Part shown: positions 48,992 through 58,200 of the stretch, piece after piece
How the letters are laid out: each line of letters begins with the position of its first letter
Numbering within the stretch: the stretch's first letter is position 1
Program-made: the position numbers and the translations under genes
The notes under the pieces: generated by a model
The model's input: only the letters and a program-made list of their open reading frames with translations
Told to the model about the DNA's origin: nothing
The model's database searches: none
Assembly (NCBI GenBank): GCA_045807745.1
Contig: JBJMGT010000035.1
Coordinates: forward strand, 62,001-126,000
Reading direction: 5' to 3'
From: QHXQ01 sp045807745
GTDB lineage: Bacteria > Acidobacteriota > Blastocatellia > Pyrinomonadales > Pyrinomonadaceae
DNA length: 64,000 bases

Positions 48992-49813
48992 CTAGTGCGA
49001 TTCGTCCGAACTGGCTTCCGGCTCGACCGTCACGTCGTAAGCGCCGGAGTTGTCGTTCAGGTTGCCATCATTTACACCGAGAAACAGGACGCCGTCGCGT
49101 TGAGCGACGAACTCGCGGCTCGCGCCGATGAAGATGAAGTCGTTGTTGTCGTCGCCGATGACGGCGATGAGCGCGCCCGTCGGTTCGTTCGGCATCAGTT
49201 TATCGTTATCGACCACGCGCGGCAGCCCCGTCGGCGTAGACAGCACGCCGTTACCGAGCGAGACACGCCCCGCAGCCGTGATGCGTATGCGCTGCCCGCG
49301 CCGCACCGTGAAGCCTGTGCTCGTCCACCCGTTCGCCGTGTTGTCGGCGAGCACGCGCACGGGAATCCGGAAGGAGGCAGCCGCGCCAGAGGGCGGCGTT
49401 GTCGTCGTGCGATCTATGTTGGCAGGCGGGGTCGCACGCGGCACGGGCGTCGGCGCAGGCCGACTGCTGGCGGGCGGCGTGTAGGTGTCGTTCGTGCCGG
49501 TGTCGTTGCTGCGGTCGCGGCCGCCGCCCACGACATCATTGATGCCGGCTGCGCCCGTCCCCGTCGTGACGTTGCCGAGCGCGCTGTCGAACTCGATGGA
49601 ATCCACGTCCTCCATGTTGAGCGTCATGCGGCTGCGGCGGCCGCGCGTGCCCGCGCCGATGAGGACGGTGAACTGCTGATCCTTAAAGGCGATGATCTGC
49701 CCGCGTATGACCGTGCCGTCGCGCAGGCGAATCGTATCGGCGAGCGCGGCCGCACAGAGCATGAGTGTGAGCGCGGCGACCAGCAGCGGCATGGCGAATC
49801 TCTTGTACGGCAT
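48992..49813 (-). CDS. Exported protein with PA-IL (LecA)-like domain
   Basis: A 273-residue protein: signal peptide (FAMPLLVAALTLMLCAAALA), an N-terminal small beta domain (DTIRLRDGTVIRGQIIAFKDQQFTVLI), a Pro/Thr/Asn-rich linker (residues ~90-135), and a C-terminal jelly roll. The latter resembles PA-IL/LecA: IPVRVLADNTANGWTSTGFTVRRGQRIRITAAGRVSLG, then GALIAVIGDDNNDFIFIGASREFVAQRDGVLFLGVNDG, ending NSGAYDVTVEP. LecA binds galactose through calcium; the NDGNLNDNSG stretch holds the likely metal-binding Asp/Asn residues. Probably a carbohydrate-binding surface or secreted protein. Confidence 0.85.
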   Translation of the reverse strand: MPYKRFAMPLLVAALTLMLCAAALADTIRLRDGTVIRGQIIAFKDQQFTVLIGAGTRGRRSRMTLNMEDVDSIEFDSALGNVTTGTGAAGINDVVGGGRDRSNDTGTNDTYTPPASSRPAPTPVPRATPPANIDRTTTTPPSGAAASFRIPVRVLADNTANGWTSTGFTVRRGQRIRITAAGRVSLGNGVLSTPTGLPRVVDNDKLMPNEPTGALIAVIGDDNNDFIFIGASREFVAQRDGVLFLGVNDGNLNDNSGAYDVTVEPEASSDESH

Positions 49814-49971
49814 GTTGAATAACCCTCCCCGTGCGGCTCTCAGGACGAATTGTGACTAGCGGACGTTTACCAAACCAGACCAGCTTTGGCAAGCGGGAGA
49901 GTGACAATGCTGAGACGAAGGATGTAGCACGGACGCACACAGGTTGCCTGTAATTTGCGGCCGCAGCCGCA

Positions 49972-50829
49972 TTAACGACCGGACGCGGGCTGCGCGGCGC
50001 GCGCGCTTTCTTCGACAGGATAGTTAGTGATGAACAATTCCTTGCCTTTGGGCGCGTAGGTGCGGCCGAAATTGTTCATACCATATTGCAGTTGCCATTC
50101 GTAGATGTGCGCGCCGGAGAAGGCAAAGTTGCGCCGGACTTCGGGCGAGTCGTCGTAAGTGATGAGCCACTTGTGCCGGCACGCTTGCAGCAGGCGGGCA
50201 AAGCGCGCGTGATCGAAGTTTGTATGGAGCGCGCCCTTGCGGCCGTAGAGTTTCGACTTGGTCGCACTCAGATAAGGCGGATCGAGAAAGATGCAGACAG
50301 CGCGGCCCGGCGCTGTGAGCAACTGCTCGTAATCGAGATTGGTGACGCGCACGTCGGGTGTCAGTACGTGAGTGAGCCGCGCGAGGCGTTCGATTGATGA
50401 ATCAGTGAAGCGACTCTCGAACGCCTTCTGCGAGTAGCCGCCCGCTTCGACCGTGCCGGAGAAGGTGATGCGGTTGAGGACGAAGAAGCGCACGGCGCGC
50501 TCGAAGACCGACAGTTCTTCGGGGCGGCAGTTGGTCGTCAAATCCGCGAACAGCTTGCGCCCGTCCGGCGCACGCGCTTTGACAGCGCACACGGCCGCAG
50601 TCAGTTTGGCTAAATCTGTCCGTGCGGTTTGCCAGAAGCAATAGAGGTCATAGTTCAGATCATTGATCCAGATGGGCAAGTCCGGGCGCTGTTGTGTGAG
50701 GTTAATGAAGAGCGAGCCGCCGCCGACGAACGGCTCGCGATAGCTATGAAAGCGCGCGGGCAGCAGGGGCGCGATCTGTGTGAGCGCTTTGGTCTTGCCG
50801 CCGGGGTAGCGGAGCGGGCTGCCGATCAT
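49972..50829 (-). CDS. D12-class DNA adenine-N6 methyltransferase
   Basis: A 285-residue Dam-like enzyme: SPLRYPGGKTKAL at the N-terminus, motif I FREPFVGGGSLF-type (EPFVGGGSLFINL), IWINDLNYDLYCFW, and catalytic motif IV FLDPPYLS. FGRTYAPKGKELFITNY lies near the end. The ATG at 50829 overlaps the stop of the upstream hydroxylase gene by 4 nt (ATGA). No restriction endonuclease is adjacent, so it is an orphan or regulatory methylase. Target sequence cannot be predicted; D12 members often methylate GATC-like sites. Confidence 0.92.
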   Translation of the reverse strand: MIGSPLRYPGGKTKALTQIAPLLPARFHSYREPFVGGGSLFINLTQQRPDLPIWINDLNYDLYCFWQTARTDLAKLTAAVCAVKARAPDGRKLFADLTTNCRPEELSVFERAVRFFVLNRITFSGTVEAGGYSQKAFESRFTDSSIERLARLTHVLTPDVRVTNLDYEQLLTAPGRAVCIFLDPPYLSATKSKLYGRKGALHTNFDHARFARLLQACRHKWLITYDDSPEVRRNFAFSGAHIYEWQLQYGMNNFGRTYAPKGKELFITNYPVEESARAAQPASGR

Positions 50830-51386
50830 GCGCATGGCTGTATGATGGCGCGCAGCCAGTCGTTGACGACGCAATCGATGACGAGGTGGACGCGCGCCGT
50901 CGTGCCTCTGTTGGCGACGCGATGCGGGAGGTTAAAGTTCAAGTACCAACTCTCACCTTCATTAAGCGTGAGTCGTGTGCCGTTGAGAAAGAACTCGACC
51001 TCCGGGTTTGTGCGGACGGGGACGTGCAGGCGCACCTCGCCGTCGGCGTAGCTGAGATTGAGGTCTTTGTGCTCGCGTATACATGAGCCTGCATCGAGCT
51101 TCAACAGCCGCACGGATTGCAGCGGACAGGCGAACGTCTCTAGCGCGGCGCGGATGTGCGGGCAGCGCGCGAGGACGGGCGTGTCGGCGAACTCGGCCTG
51201 CTTAGTCGGGTCGGGATAAATTTGGCCGGCGACGCCGCCGACCGAACGCAACGCCGCCGCGCTCCACACGCCTTCGTAGTAGCGCGTGTTAAAGTGCGGC
51301 ACCCAGTCCGCAGCCGCCAGCGCGTCGAGGTCGGTCTGTAGCGGCTGCGGATCGAAGTTGAACGGTAGTCTGAAACTGTCGGGCAT
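50826..51386 (-). CDS. Aspartyl/asparaginyl beta-hydroxylase-like oxygenase
   Basis: A 186-residue Fe(II)/2-oxoglutarate oxygenase fold from the ATG at 51386. DLDALAAADWVPHFNTRYYEGVWSAAAL begins the domain. The metal His residues appear in REHKDLNLSYADGEVRLHVPVRTNPEVEFFLNG and in WYLNFNLPHRVANRG; the following TARVHLVIDCVVNDWL ends the core. Substrate is unknown. It overlaps the methylase gene by 4 nt and is divergent from a sulfotransferase gene 69 bp away, a pairing I recall in other bacteria. The longer open frame to 51749 overlaps the sulfotransferase gene and is not used. Confidence 0.87.
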   Translation of the reverse strand: MPDSFRLPFNFDPQPLQTDLDALAAADWVPHFNTRYYEGVWSAAALRSVGGVAGQIYPDPTKQAEFADTPVLARCPHIRAALETFACPLQSVRLLKLDAGSCIREHKDLNLSYADGEVRLHVPVRTNPEVEFFLNGTRLTLNEGESWYLNFNLPHRVANRGTTARVHLVIDCVVNDWLRAIIQPCA

Positions 51387-51414
51387 ACGCAATCTGCTTG
51401 CGGGCCGTTGTACG

Positions 51415-51441
51415 TTGCGGCGCGCGGGCTGTGAGTATAAT
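51415..51441 (+). promoter_or_regulatory. Possible sulfotransferase promoter
   Basis: An exact TATAAT -10 hexamer occurs at 51436-51441; TTGCGG at 51415-51420 is a weak -35 with 15-bp spacing. The start near 51448 lies only 8 nt before ATG 51456 and about 60 nt before the alternative ATG at 51507. Confidence 0.4.
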
Positions 51442-51455
51442 GAGAAGCTCGGTCG

Positions 51456-52526
51456 ATGACCAAAGAGGGGCTGAAAAATTTTCGCCGGCAAGAGGCGCGC
51501 CTGAAGATGGACGCGACCCAATTTCAAGGTTGGATGCCAATTCGTTTGCACTGGCAAGCGGCGCAGCCCGTACTTGATTGGTGCTTTGTCGGCGACGAAC
51601 GTTTCACCGAGCCGTTTTTCGATCAGACCGTCCAGCGCCTCCTGCGCCACCCCTTTAATCAACTCTTCCGCCAACAGACGCCGCTTGAAACGCTCGCCAA
51701 GTTGCACGAGCGCGCGCCGGGTCTCGCGCCGACCGGCTTTATCTTTCACATGTCGCGCTGCGGCTCGACGCTCATCTCACAGATGCTCGCGGCGCTGCCG
51801 CAAAACATCGTCATCTCGGAAGCCGCGCCCGTTGACGCCGTCCTGCGCGCACACTTGCACGCGCCCTGTGTGACGGATGACGAGCGCGTGCGTTGGCTGC
51901 AATGGATCGTCAGCGCGTTGGGCCGGCGGCGCGCTGAACAGGCGGCGCACTACTTCATCAAGTTCGACGCTTGGCACACCATCGACCTGCCGCTCATCGC
52001 GCGGGCCTTCCCCGGCGTGCCGTGGGTCTTCGTGGGGCGCGAGCCGACGGAGGTCATCGTCTCGCATCTCAAGCGCAGAGGCGCGCACACGCTCCCTTGG
52101 GTTGTCGAGCCGCAACTGTTTGGTCTCGACATGGAGACGGCCGTGCGTGTGTCGCCCGTCGAATACTGCGCGCGCGTGCTCGCCGCGATCTGCCGCGCCG
52201 CCCTCGCGCACTACCACAGCGCGGGCGCAGGTCTGATACTCGACTATCGCCAACTGCCCGGCGCAATTGAGTCGCACCTGTTGGACTTCTTCCGCGTCAG
52301 TTACACGGAAGAAGAGCGTCGCGCTATGCGTGATACAGCCCGGTTCGACGCCAAGAATCCGGCCCTACCGTTTGCCGACGACGGGGCCGCGAAACGGCGC
52401 GCCGTGACCGCCGACATTCAGCAAGCGGCCGCACACTGGCTCGATCAACTTTATGCGCAACTCGCAGACCTCGCGCAGAAGATCAAGCGGTCGAGGGCGA
52501 CTGACATACCACCCGCTATGCTATGA
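51456..52526 (+). CDS. Sulfotransferase-family protein
   Basis: 356 residues (339 if ATG 51507 is the start, as the promoter position would suggest). The 5'-phosphosulfate loop for PAPS is FIFHMSRCGSTLISQML; the 3'-phosphate site lies around VFVGREPTEVIVSHLKRRGA. The C-terminal part is helical with DYRQLPGAIESHLLDFF. Members sulfate carbohydrates, proteins or small molecules; the acceptor cannot be told. Divergent from the Asp/Asn hydroxylase gene, which may act in the same pathway. Its stop overlaps the end of the convergent lipoprotein gene by 6 bp. Confidence 0.85.
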   Translation: MTKEGLKNFRRQEARLKMDATQFQGWMPIRLHWQAAQPVLDWCFVGDERFTEPFFDQTVQRLLRHPFNQLFRQQTPLETLAKLHERAPGLAPTGFIFHMSRCGSTLISQMLAALPQNIVISEAAPVDAVLRAHLHAPCVTDDERVRWLQWIVSALGRRRAEQAAHYFIKFDAWHTIDLPLIARAFPGVPWVFVGREPTEVIVSHLKRRGAHTLPWVVEPQLFGLDMETAVRVSPVEYCARVLAAICRAALAHYHSAGAGLILDYRQLPGAIESHLLDFFRVSYTEEERRAMRDTARFDAKNPALPFADDGAAKRRAVTADIQQAAAHWLDQLYAQLADLAQKIKRSRATDIPPAML

Positions 52527-53318
52527 AGCAGGCCCGTCGGTGATCGTGAATTTAATGTCGCGACTGCTTTCCGCCAGCTTTTCGTCTGCGCTGTTGTAGG
52601 CTTCGACCTGCCAACGGTAAGTGCCTTTGGCGAGTGGCTTATCGAGACTGAAGGAAGTCGCTTCGACGCGCTCATTGATGTACGGCGACGTGGTGCTCGC
52701 GTCTTCCGGGTAGATGCTGAACTTGTAATAGGCCGCGTCCGGATAGGCCGCCCACTCCAGCTTCAGATTTTGCGTGCTGACCTTCGCGCCTGCTTTCGGA
52801 TTGCTCGTCTTCAGATCGTCTTTGAAGAGGTGGGTCGGCGTGACGAACAGCGTCTTATCTGCCGTCACGTCATATTTGGACGAGCTGATCCCGGCGATCC
52901 CCGTCGTCGCAAAGATGTACGAGTCTGTGTCGAACACGCGCGCCAACAACCCTTCATATACTTTCGGCTCGACGTTCGCGATCACATACACGCCGTCTTT
53001 GTCTGTGCGCGCCGTATAAGTTTTGTCGCTACACCCGCCGAAGTACTGGTTGAACTTTTCGCACAACTTAACTTCAATGTTCTCGACCGGCTTGCTGTTG
53101 TACAAGACCTTGCCCTGCACATTACCCGTGCCGGGCGCAGGCTTCATCTTCTCAACGCCTGTTTCGGCGCTGGGCGCGGGCGATGCTGTGGCGTCGGTCT
53201 TCGTAGTGGAAGTTGTGTTTGTTGAACCGGTGACGGTCGGCGAATTCTTGCTACAACCCGTCAACGAGATTGCTGTGATGATGCAGAGGCCGGCAGCGAG
53301 CCATTTACCGTGTACCAT
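52521..53318 (-). CDS. Lipoprotein with carboxypeptidase-regulatory-like domain
   Basis: A 265-residue protein with lipobox LTGCS after a short hydrophobic signal (WLAAGLCIITAIS), then a Thr/Ser-rich linker. A CarboxypepD-reg-like beta-sandwich follows (GNVQGKVLYNSKPVENIEVKLCEKFNQYFGGCSDKTYTARTDKDGVYVIANVEPKVYEGLLARV). The C-terminal part is fibronectin-like (LKLEWAAYPDAAYYKFSIYPED...GTYRWQVEAYNSADEKLAESS). Probably displayed on the outer membrane. Function unknown. A 339-bp gene-free region with repeats lies upstream (53319-53657). Confidence 0.8.
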   Translation of the reverse strand: MVHGKWLAAGLCIITAISLTGCSKNSPTVTGSTNTTSTTKTDATASPAPSAETGVEKMKPAPGTGNVQGKVLYNSKPVENIEVKLCEKFNQYFGGCSDKTYTARTDKDGVYVIANVEPKVYEGLLARVFDTDSYIFATTGIAGISSSKYDVTADKTLFVTPTHLFKDDLKTSNPKAGAKVSTQNLKLEWAAYPDAAYYKFSIYPEDASTTSPYINERVEATSFSLDKPLAKGTYRWQVEAYNSADEKLAESSRDIKFTITDGPAS

Positions 53319-53439
53319 AAGTTGAACTCTTCCTTTGTCGCGCGACCGTAATCAGAGAGCAGGAGCGCATTCTAACAGAATCGACGATCCATGATGAGCA
53401 GCATTCCGTTCATGTTGCGGCCGAGCAGTGGCAGAAGTA

Positions 53440-53521
53440 ATTCACCACAGAGACACAGAGGCGCGAATGCCCTGCAAGCCTCCGTGCCCCCTCAGTGTCC
53501 TCTGTGTCTGCGGTGGTGAAT
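53440..53521. repeat. CACAGAG short-tandem-repeat hairpin
   Basis: TTCACCACAGAGACACAGAG (53441-53460) and CCTCTGTGTCTGCGGTGGTGAA (53499-53520) form an imperfect hairpin. The same unit appears at 5018-5072 and inside the neighbouring element at 53545-53651. Confidence 0.85.
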
Positions 53522-53544
53522 CACAACGTTCGGGACATTCAGCT

Positions 53545-53651
53545 TATAGCGGCTTGCAATTGAGTGAAACCTAAGACCCTCACCGCAGAGGCGCAGAGAA
53601 CGCAGAGGGGGCGCAGAGAAGACAGGTCACACCCAACTGCAAATGGCTATA
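53545..53651. repeat. Composite repeat: inverted ends around CGCAGAG tandem units
   Basis: The end sequences TATAGCGGCTTGCAATTG (53545-53562) and CAACTGCAAATGGCTATA (53634-53651) are imperfect inverted repeats. They bracket CACCGCAGAGGCGCAGAGAACGCAGAGG-like tandem units. The layout is MITE-like, without an open reading frame. Confidence 0.65.
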
Positions 53652-53657
53652 GACCTG

Positions 53658-54239
53658 TTATTGTTGCTGCCCTAGCGCGTCCGGCTCTCTGGGCCGCAGT
53701 TCAGCCTCGGTCGGAGGTTCAAACAAGCTGACCCATTGTTTAAATCGCGCTTCGTCGATCCAGAATATGCCGGGCGGCAGTTGCTCGTTGCGCGCGGCGA
53801 GGCGCGGCAAGAGCACTTCTTCTGGCACGGCTAAAAAATGCAGCTCGCTACGTGCACCGAGTTGCGCGGCCCGCGCGCGGAATGCATCTCGTTCGCCGCG
53901 CGTCCAGAAACCGAAGTCCAACACGACATCGACGCCCAACACGAGCACCCGCGCGGCCAAATCCCAGAGCACCGCTTCGACCGGGTCGCGCGCCGCGTCC
54001 AGCGCCGCGCCCGCTAGTTCAGCGCCGTACAGGCTGACGATCCACTCGTCGGGCGTCAGGCGCAGCGCGGCCCGCTCGTGCTCAATCTGTTTGGCCAGCG
54101 TAGTCTTGCCCGAGCAAGGCAGCCCGCACATGAGATGAAGTGTCGCGATTGATCTATCCTCCACGGATGCGTTGACCCGGTGTCGGCGCGCGCGCACAGC
54201 GGCAAGCTTTAAATTAAATCGCTTGCCAGCGCAGGTCAT
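53658..54239 (-). CDS. P-loop kinase-like protein (AAA_33)
   Basis: Up to 193 residues. Walker A: LMCGLPCSGKTTLAKQIE. A Walker-B-like DVVLDFGFWTRGERDAFR follows, then AAQLGARSELHFLAVPEEVLLPRLAARN, where the lid arginine is expected. This is the AAA_33 predicted-kinase type (related to zeta toxins and polynucleotide kinase). The frame is open to 54239, but family members start near TLHLMCG. A GTG at 54164 and the ATG of LMCG are alternatives, and a GGAGG sits near 54159. Substrate unknown. No antitoxin gene is seen next to it. Confidence 0.78.
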   Translation of the reverse strand: MTCAGKRFNLKLAAVRARRHRVNASVEDRSIATLHLMCGLPCSGKTTLAKQIEHERAALRLTPDEWIVSLYGAELAGAALDAARDPVEAVLWDLAARVLVLGVDVVLDFGFWTRGERDAFRARAAQLGARSELHFLAVPEEVLLPRLAARNEQLPPGIFWIDEARFKQWVSLFEPPTEAELRPREPDALGQQQ

Positions 54240-54358
54240 AATATAGTTGACTTACCTTAAACGTAGCGGCGGTGCAAGGCGCCTGCACAATAAGTGCGGT
54301 CTGTGCGGCGCGCGTCTTATAGGTTGAGTCCATCATTGGCCAAAGATAAGGAGCGATC

Positions 54359-55225
54359 ATGTCCCATGAGCGGGCCGACACGCTGCACGTAGCCTGTGTC
54401 CAGATGCACTGGGCTAAGCCCATCGAGTACAACGTCGCCAGAACGGAACATTACATTCAAGCCGCCGTCGAGACGGGCGCGCGCGTCGTGCTCTTTCCCG
54501 AAGCCAACCTGACCAGTTATTACTTCTCCTATGTCATCGAGCTTGAGCCGAAAGTCGTCGAGCAGGCGCTCGACCGGGCCTGCGCGGCGGCGGCGCGGGG
54601 CAATGTCTGGGTGTTGGTCGGCACGATCAAAAAGACGCCGGATCGCTTTTTAAATCTCATGCACGTCATCGACCCGACGGGGCGGATCGTGCACGAGTAT
54701 GCCAAGATCAATATGGCGGGCCGCGACGAGAAGCGATATTGTCGCGGCGGCAACAAGTTGTCGCTCTTTGAGATCGACGGCATCCTGTGTTCGCTCGTCA
54801 TCTGTCGCGACGGCCGACATCCGGAGTTGTACCGCCTGCCGGCGATGGCGGGCGCGCAAGTGCTCTTTCATCCATCGTGCAGTTCGGATGAGATTGAAGC
54901 CGTCGCGTGGAAGCGCATCTCAGGGCGGGCGCAACAGCCGGTCGGCCCGAACACGAAAATCTTTCACTGCGTGGCGAACACCATCGGGCAAGCGCCCGAC
55001 GGCAAGCAGACCTCAAGCGGCGCATCATTCATCCGCGAGCCGAACGGCATCCCGCTCGCGGAAGCCGGTTATTATCAGGAAGAGATGATCACGGCGGTCT
55101 TGGACATCTCGCGCGCCGACCGCGCTTACGTCATCGACAGCATGACCAATCCGCCGTTCCTCAGCAAGTATTGGACGGAGATGGTTGCAGAAATGCGTGC
55201 GCGGGTGGACTTAAAGTGTGAGTGA
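54359..55225 (+). CDS. Carbon-nitrogen hydrolase (nitrilase superfamily)
   Basis: A 288-residue nitrilase-fold amidase. The catalytic triad is Glu in VLFPEANLTSY, Lys in YAKINMAG and Cys in VICRDGRHPELYRL. AKEGATTCAC-type ribosome site: AAGGAGCGATC precedes the ATG. Members cleave linear amides or ureido acids. The gene lies 51 bp upstream of a GH38 mannosidase on the same strand and probably shares its transcript. Exact substrate not evident; the C-terminal ~60 residues (YVIDSMTNPPFLSKYWTEM) fit a plain amidase. Confidence 0.9.
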   Translation: MSHERADTLHVACVQMHWAKPIEYNVARTEHYIQAAVETGARVVLFPEANLTSYYFSYVIELEPKVVEQALDRACAAAARGNVWVLVGTIKKTPDRFLNLMHVIDPTGRIVHEYAKINMAGRDEKRYCRGGNKLSLFEIDGILCSLVICRDGRHPELYRLPAMAGAQVLFHPSCSSDEIEAVAWKRISGRAQQPVGPNTKIFHCVANTIGQAPDGKQTSSGASFIREPNGIPLAEAGYYQEEMITAVLDISRADRAYVIDSMTNPPFLSKYWTEMVAEMRARVDLKCE

Positions 55226-55276
55226 GGTCGGGTCATCAGTTCGCGTCTGACGTTAAGCAACAGGAGAGCCGAGCCA

Positions 55277-58200
55277 ATGCACATCATCGTAAGACAGTCG
55301 CTGTTCTTCATCCTGACGGTTGCTGTGCTGGCGGGCCGTGCGTCGGCACAGTCAACGACCACCGCGCCCGACTTGAGCAAAGAGCCGACGCTCTACGTCG
55401 TCGGCTATGCGCACCTCGACACGCAGTGGCGCTGGGAGTACCCGCAGGTCATCAACGAGTTTCTGCCGAAGACCATGCACGACAACTTCGCGCAATTCGA
55501 GAAGTACCCGCGCTACACGTTCAACTTCACCGGCGCGAACCGCTACCGGATGATGAAAGAATACTGGCCCGAGGACTACGCGCGGCTCAAAACTTACGTC
55601 GCCGCCGGGCGCTGGTTTCCGGCCGGCTCATCAATGGAAGAGGGCGACGTGAACTCGCCTTCCGCCGAGTCGATCATTCGCCAGATTCTCTACGGCACGC
55701 AGTACTTCCGCCGCGACTTCGGGCGTACGAGCGCCGAGTACATGCTGCCCGACTGTTTCGGTTTCCCCGCGTCGCTGCCCTCCATACTCGCGCACATGGG
55801 GCTGAAAGGCTTCTCGACACAGAAACTCGTCTGGGGTTCGGCCGCGCCCGTCGGCGGGCCTTCGTCGCCGGAGCAGACGCCCGTGGGCATCCCCTTTAAC
55901 GTCGGCTTCTGGGAGGGCCTCGACGGGCGCGGCGTCGTCGCGGCGTTCAATCCCGGCGACTACGGGAGCAACATACGCGAGGACTACAGCAAGAGTCCGC
56001 CCGCGTCGGCCGCCAATCCAGCCGTCAGATACACGCCGGTCGATTGGCCGCAACGCATCGCGCGCAACGGCGCGGCGACTGGTCTCTTCACCGACTACAA
56101 ATACTTCGGCACGGGCGACACGGGCGGCGCGCCGCGCGAGTTCTCGACAAAGCTGCTCAATGCAATCGTCTCGCGGGGCATGACCGTCCTGCCGCCGCCA
56201 CCGCCCGGCAACCCGCCGGTCGATCTATCGGGCATGCCGGTCAAAGTCGGCGACGGCCCCGTGCACGTCCTCTCCGCTACGGCCGAGCAGATGTTTCTCG
56301 ACATCAAGCCGGAGCAGGCAGCGCGGCTGCCGCGCTACAAAGGCGACCTGCTGCTGACCAATCACTCCGCCGGTTCGATCTCGTCCGAGACTTATCAGAA
56401 ACGTTGGAATCGCCAGAACGAACTGCTGGCCGACGCGGCCGAGCGCGCCTCCGTGGCTGCCGCGTGGTTAGGGGCGCGACCTTATCCGCTCGCCCGACTC
56501 AATAACGCGTGGACGCTCGTCATGGGCGGGCAGTTCCACGACGTGCTGCCGGGCACGGCCACGCCGAAGGCGTTTGAGTTCTCTTGGAACGACGACGTGA
56601 TCGCCATGAACCAGTTCGCGGGCGTGCTGACGAGCGCAACCGAAGGGGTCGCGTCGGGGTTGAACACGCAGACGCGCGGCGCGGCGGTCGTCGTCTATAA
56701 CCCATTAAACGTCGCGCGCGAAGATGTGGTTGAAGCAAGCGTTGCGTTGCCCGGCGATGCGCCGCAAGCGGTGCGCGTCATCAGCCCCGAAGGCAGAGAA
56801 GTGCCGGCGCAGTTGCTTGGTACTGACGGCGCGCGCGCGCACGTGCTGTTCTTGGCTGACATGCCTTCCGTTGCTTACGCCGTCTACGACGTGCAAGCCG
56901 CCGCCGCGCCGACAAGTGCCGCCACACCGCTCAAGGTCGATGAATCGTCACTTGAGAACGCGCGCTATCGCGTGCGGCTGGACGAGCACGGCGACGTGGC
57001 GAGCATCTACGACAAGGCGGTCAACAAAGAGTTGCTCGCCGCACCCGCGCGCCTAGGGATACAGACCGAGCACCCGCACGACTGGCCGGCGTGGAACATG
57101 GACTGGGCGGATCAGCAGAAGCCGCCACGCGCATACGTCTCAGGCCCTGCGCGCGTGCGCGTCGTGGAGCGCGGGCCTGTGCGTGTCGCCGTCGAAGTCG
57201 AGCGCGAGACGGAAGGCTCAAAGTTCGTGCAGACGATCCGGCTCTCGGCGGGCGGCGCGGGCGAACGCGTCGAGTTCGGCAACGTGATCGACTGGCACAC
57301 GGAAGCGGCGGCCCTCAAGGCGACCTTTCCGTTGACGGCGACGAACCGACAAGCAACCTATAACTGGGACGTGGGCACAATCGAGCGCGCGACGAACGAC
57401 GAGCGCAAATTTGAAGTGCCCTCGCACCAGTGGTTCGATCTGACGGACAAGAACGGCGCTTACGGCGTGACCGTGCTCTCCGACTGTAAGAACGCGTCGG
57501 ACAAACCAGACGACAACACGCTGCGGCTGACGCTCCTCTACACACCGGGTCTCGGCACCGGCAACGGGCGCGACTATCACGATCAGACCTCGCAAGACTG
57601 GGGGCATCACGAATTCACTTACGGTCTCGCCGGGCACGCGGGCGACTGGCGCGCGGGCCGCACGGACTGGCAGGCGCAGCGCCTCAACCAACCGCTCATC
57701 GCCTTTGAGAGTCCGCGCCACACGGGCGCGCTGGGCCGGAGCCTCTCGCTGCTGCGCGTTAACAATGATCGCGTGCGCGTGCTGGCGCTCAAGCGGGCCG
57801 AGGAGAGCGACGAAGTAATTGTCCGCCTCGTGGAGTTGGATGGAAAACCGGCAAGGGATGTGCGCGTCAGTTTCGCCGGCGCGGTCAGTGCGGCGCACGA
57901 GGTCAACGGGCAGGAGCAGCCGGTCGGCGCAGCCACAGTCGCGCGCGGCGCGTTGGTGACGGAGTTGGGGCCGTATCAACTGCGCACCTTCGCGCTCAAG
58001 CTCGCGCCCGCGCGCGTCCACTTGCGCGCGCCGCAGTCGCAGCCGATTGCGTTGCCATATGATCTGAACGCGGCGAGCGCGCATCATGCGCCTTCGGCCG
58101 CGGCCTTTGACACTGCTGGGCACAGTCTGCCGGCCGAGATGCTGCCTCGTGAGCTTGCTTACGCGGGCATCCGCTTCAAACTCGCAACGACCGCAGAGCA

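Noticed and set aside
49972..50829. Restriction-modification system around the D12 methylase
   Set aside because: Both neighbours are identified as a hydroxylase and a lectin-like exported protein; no endonuclease candidate is adjacent.
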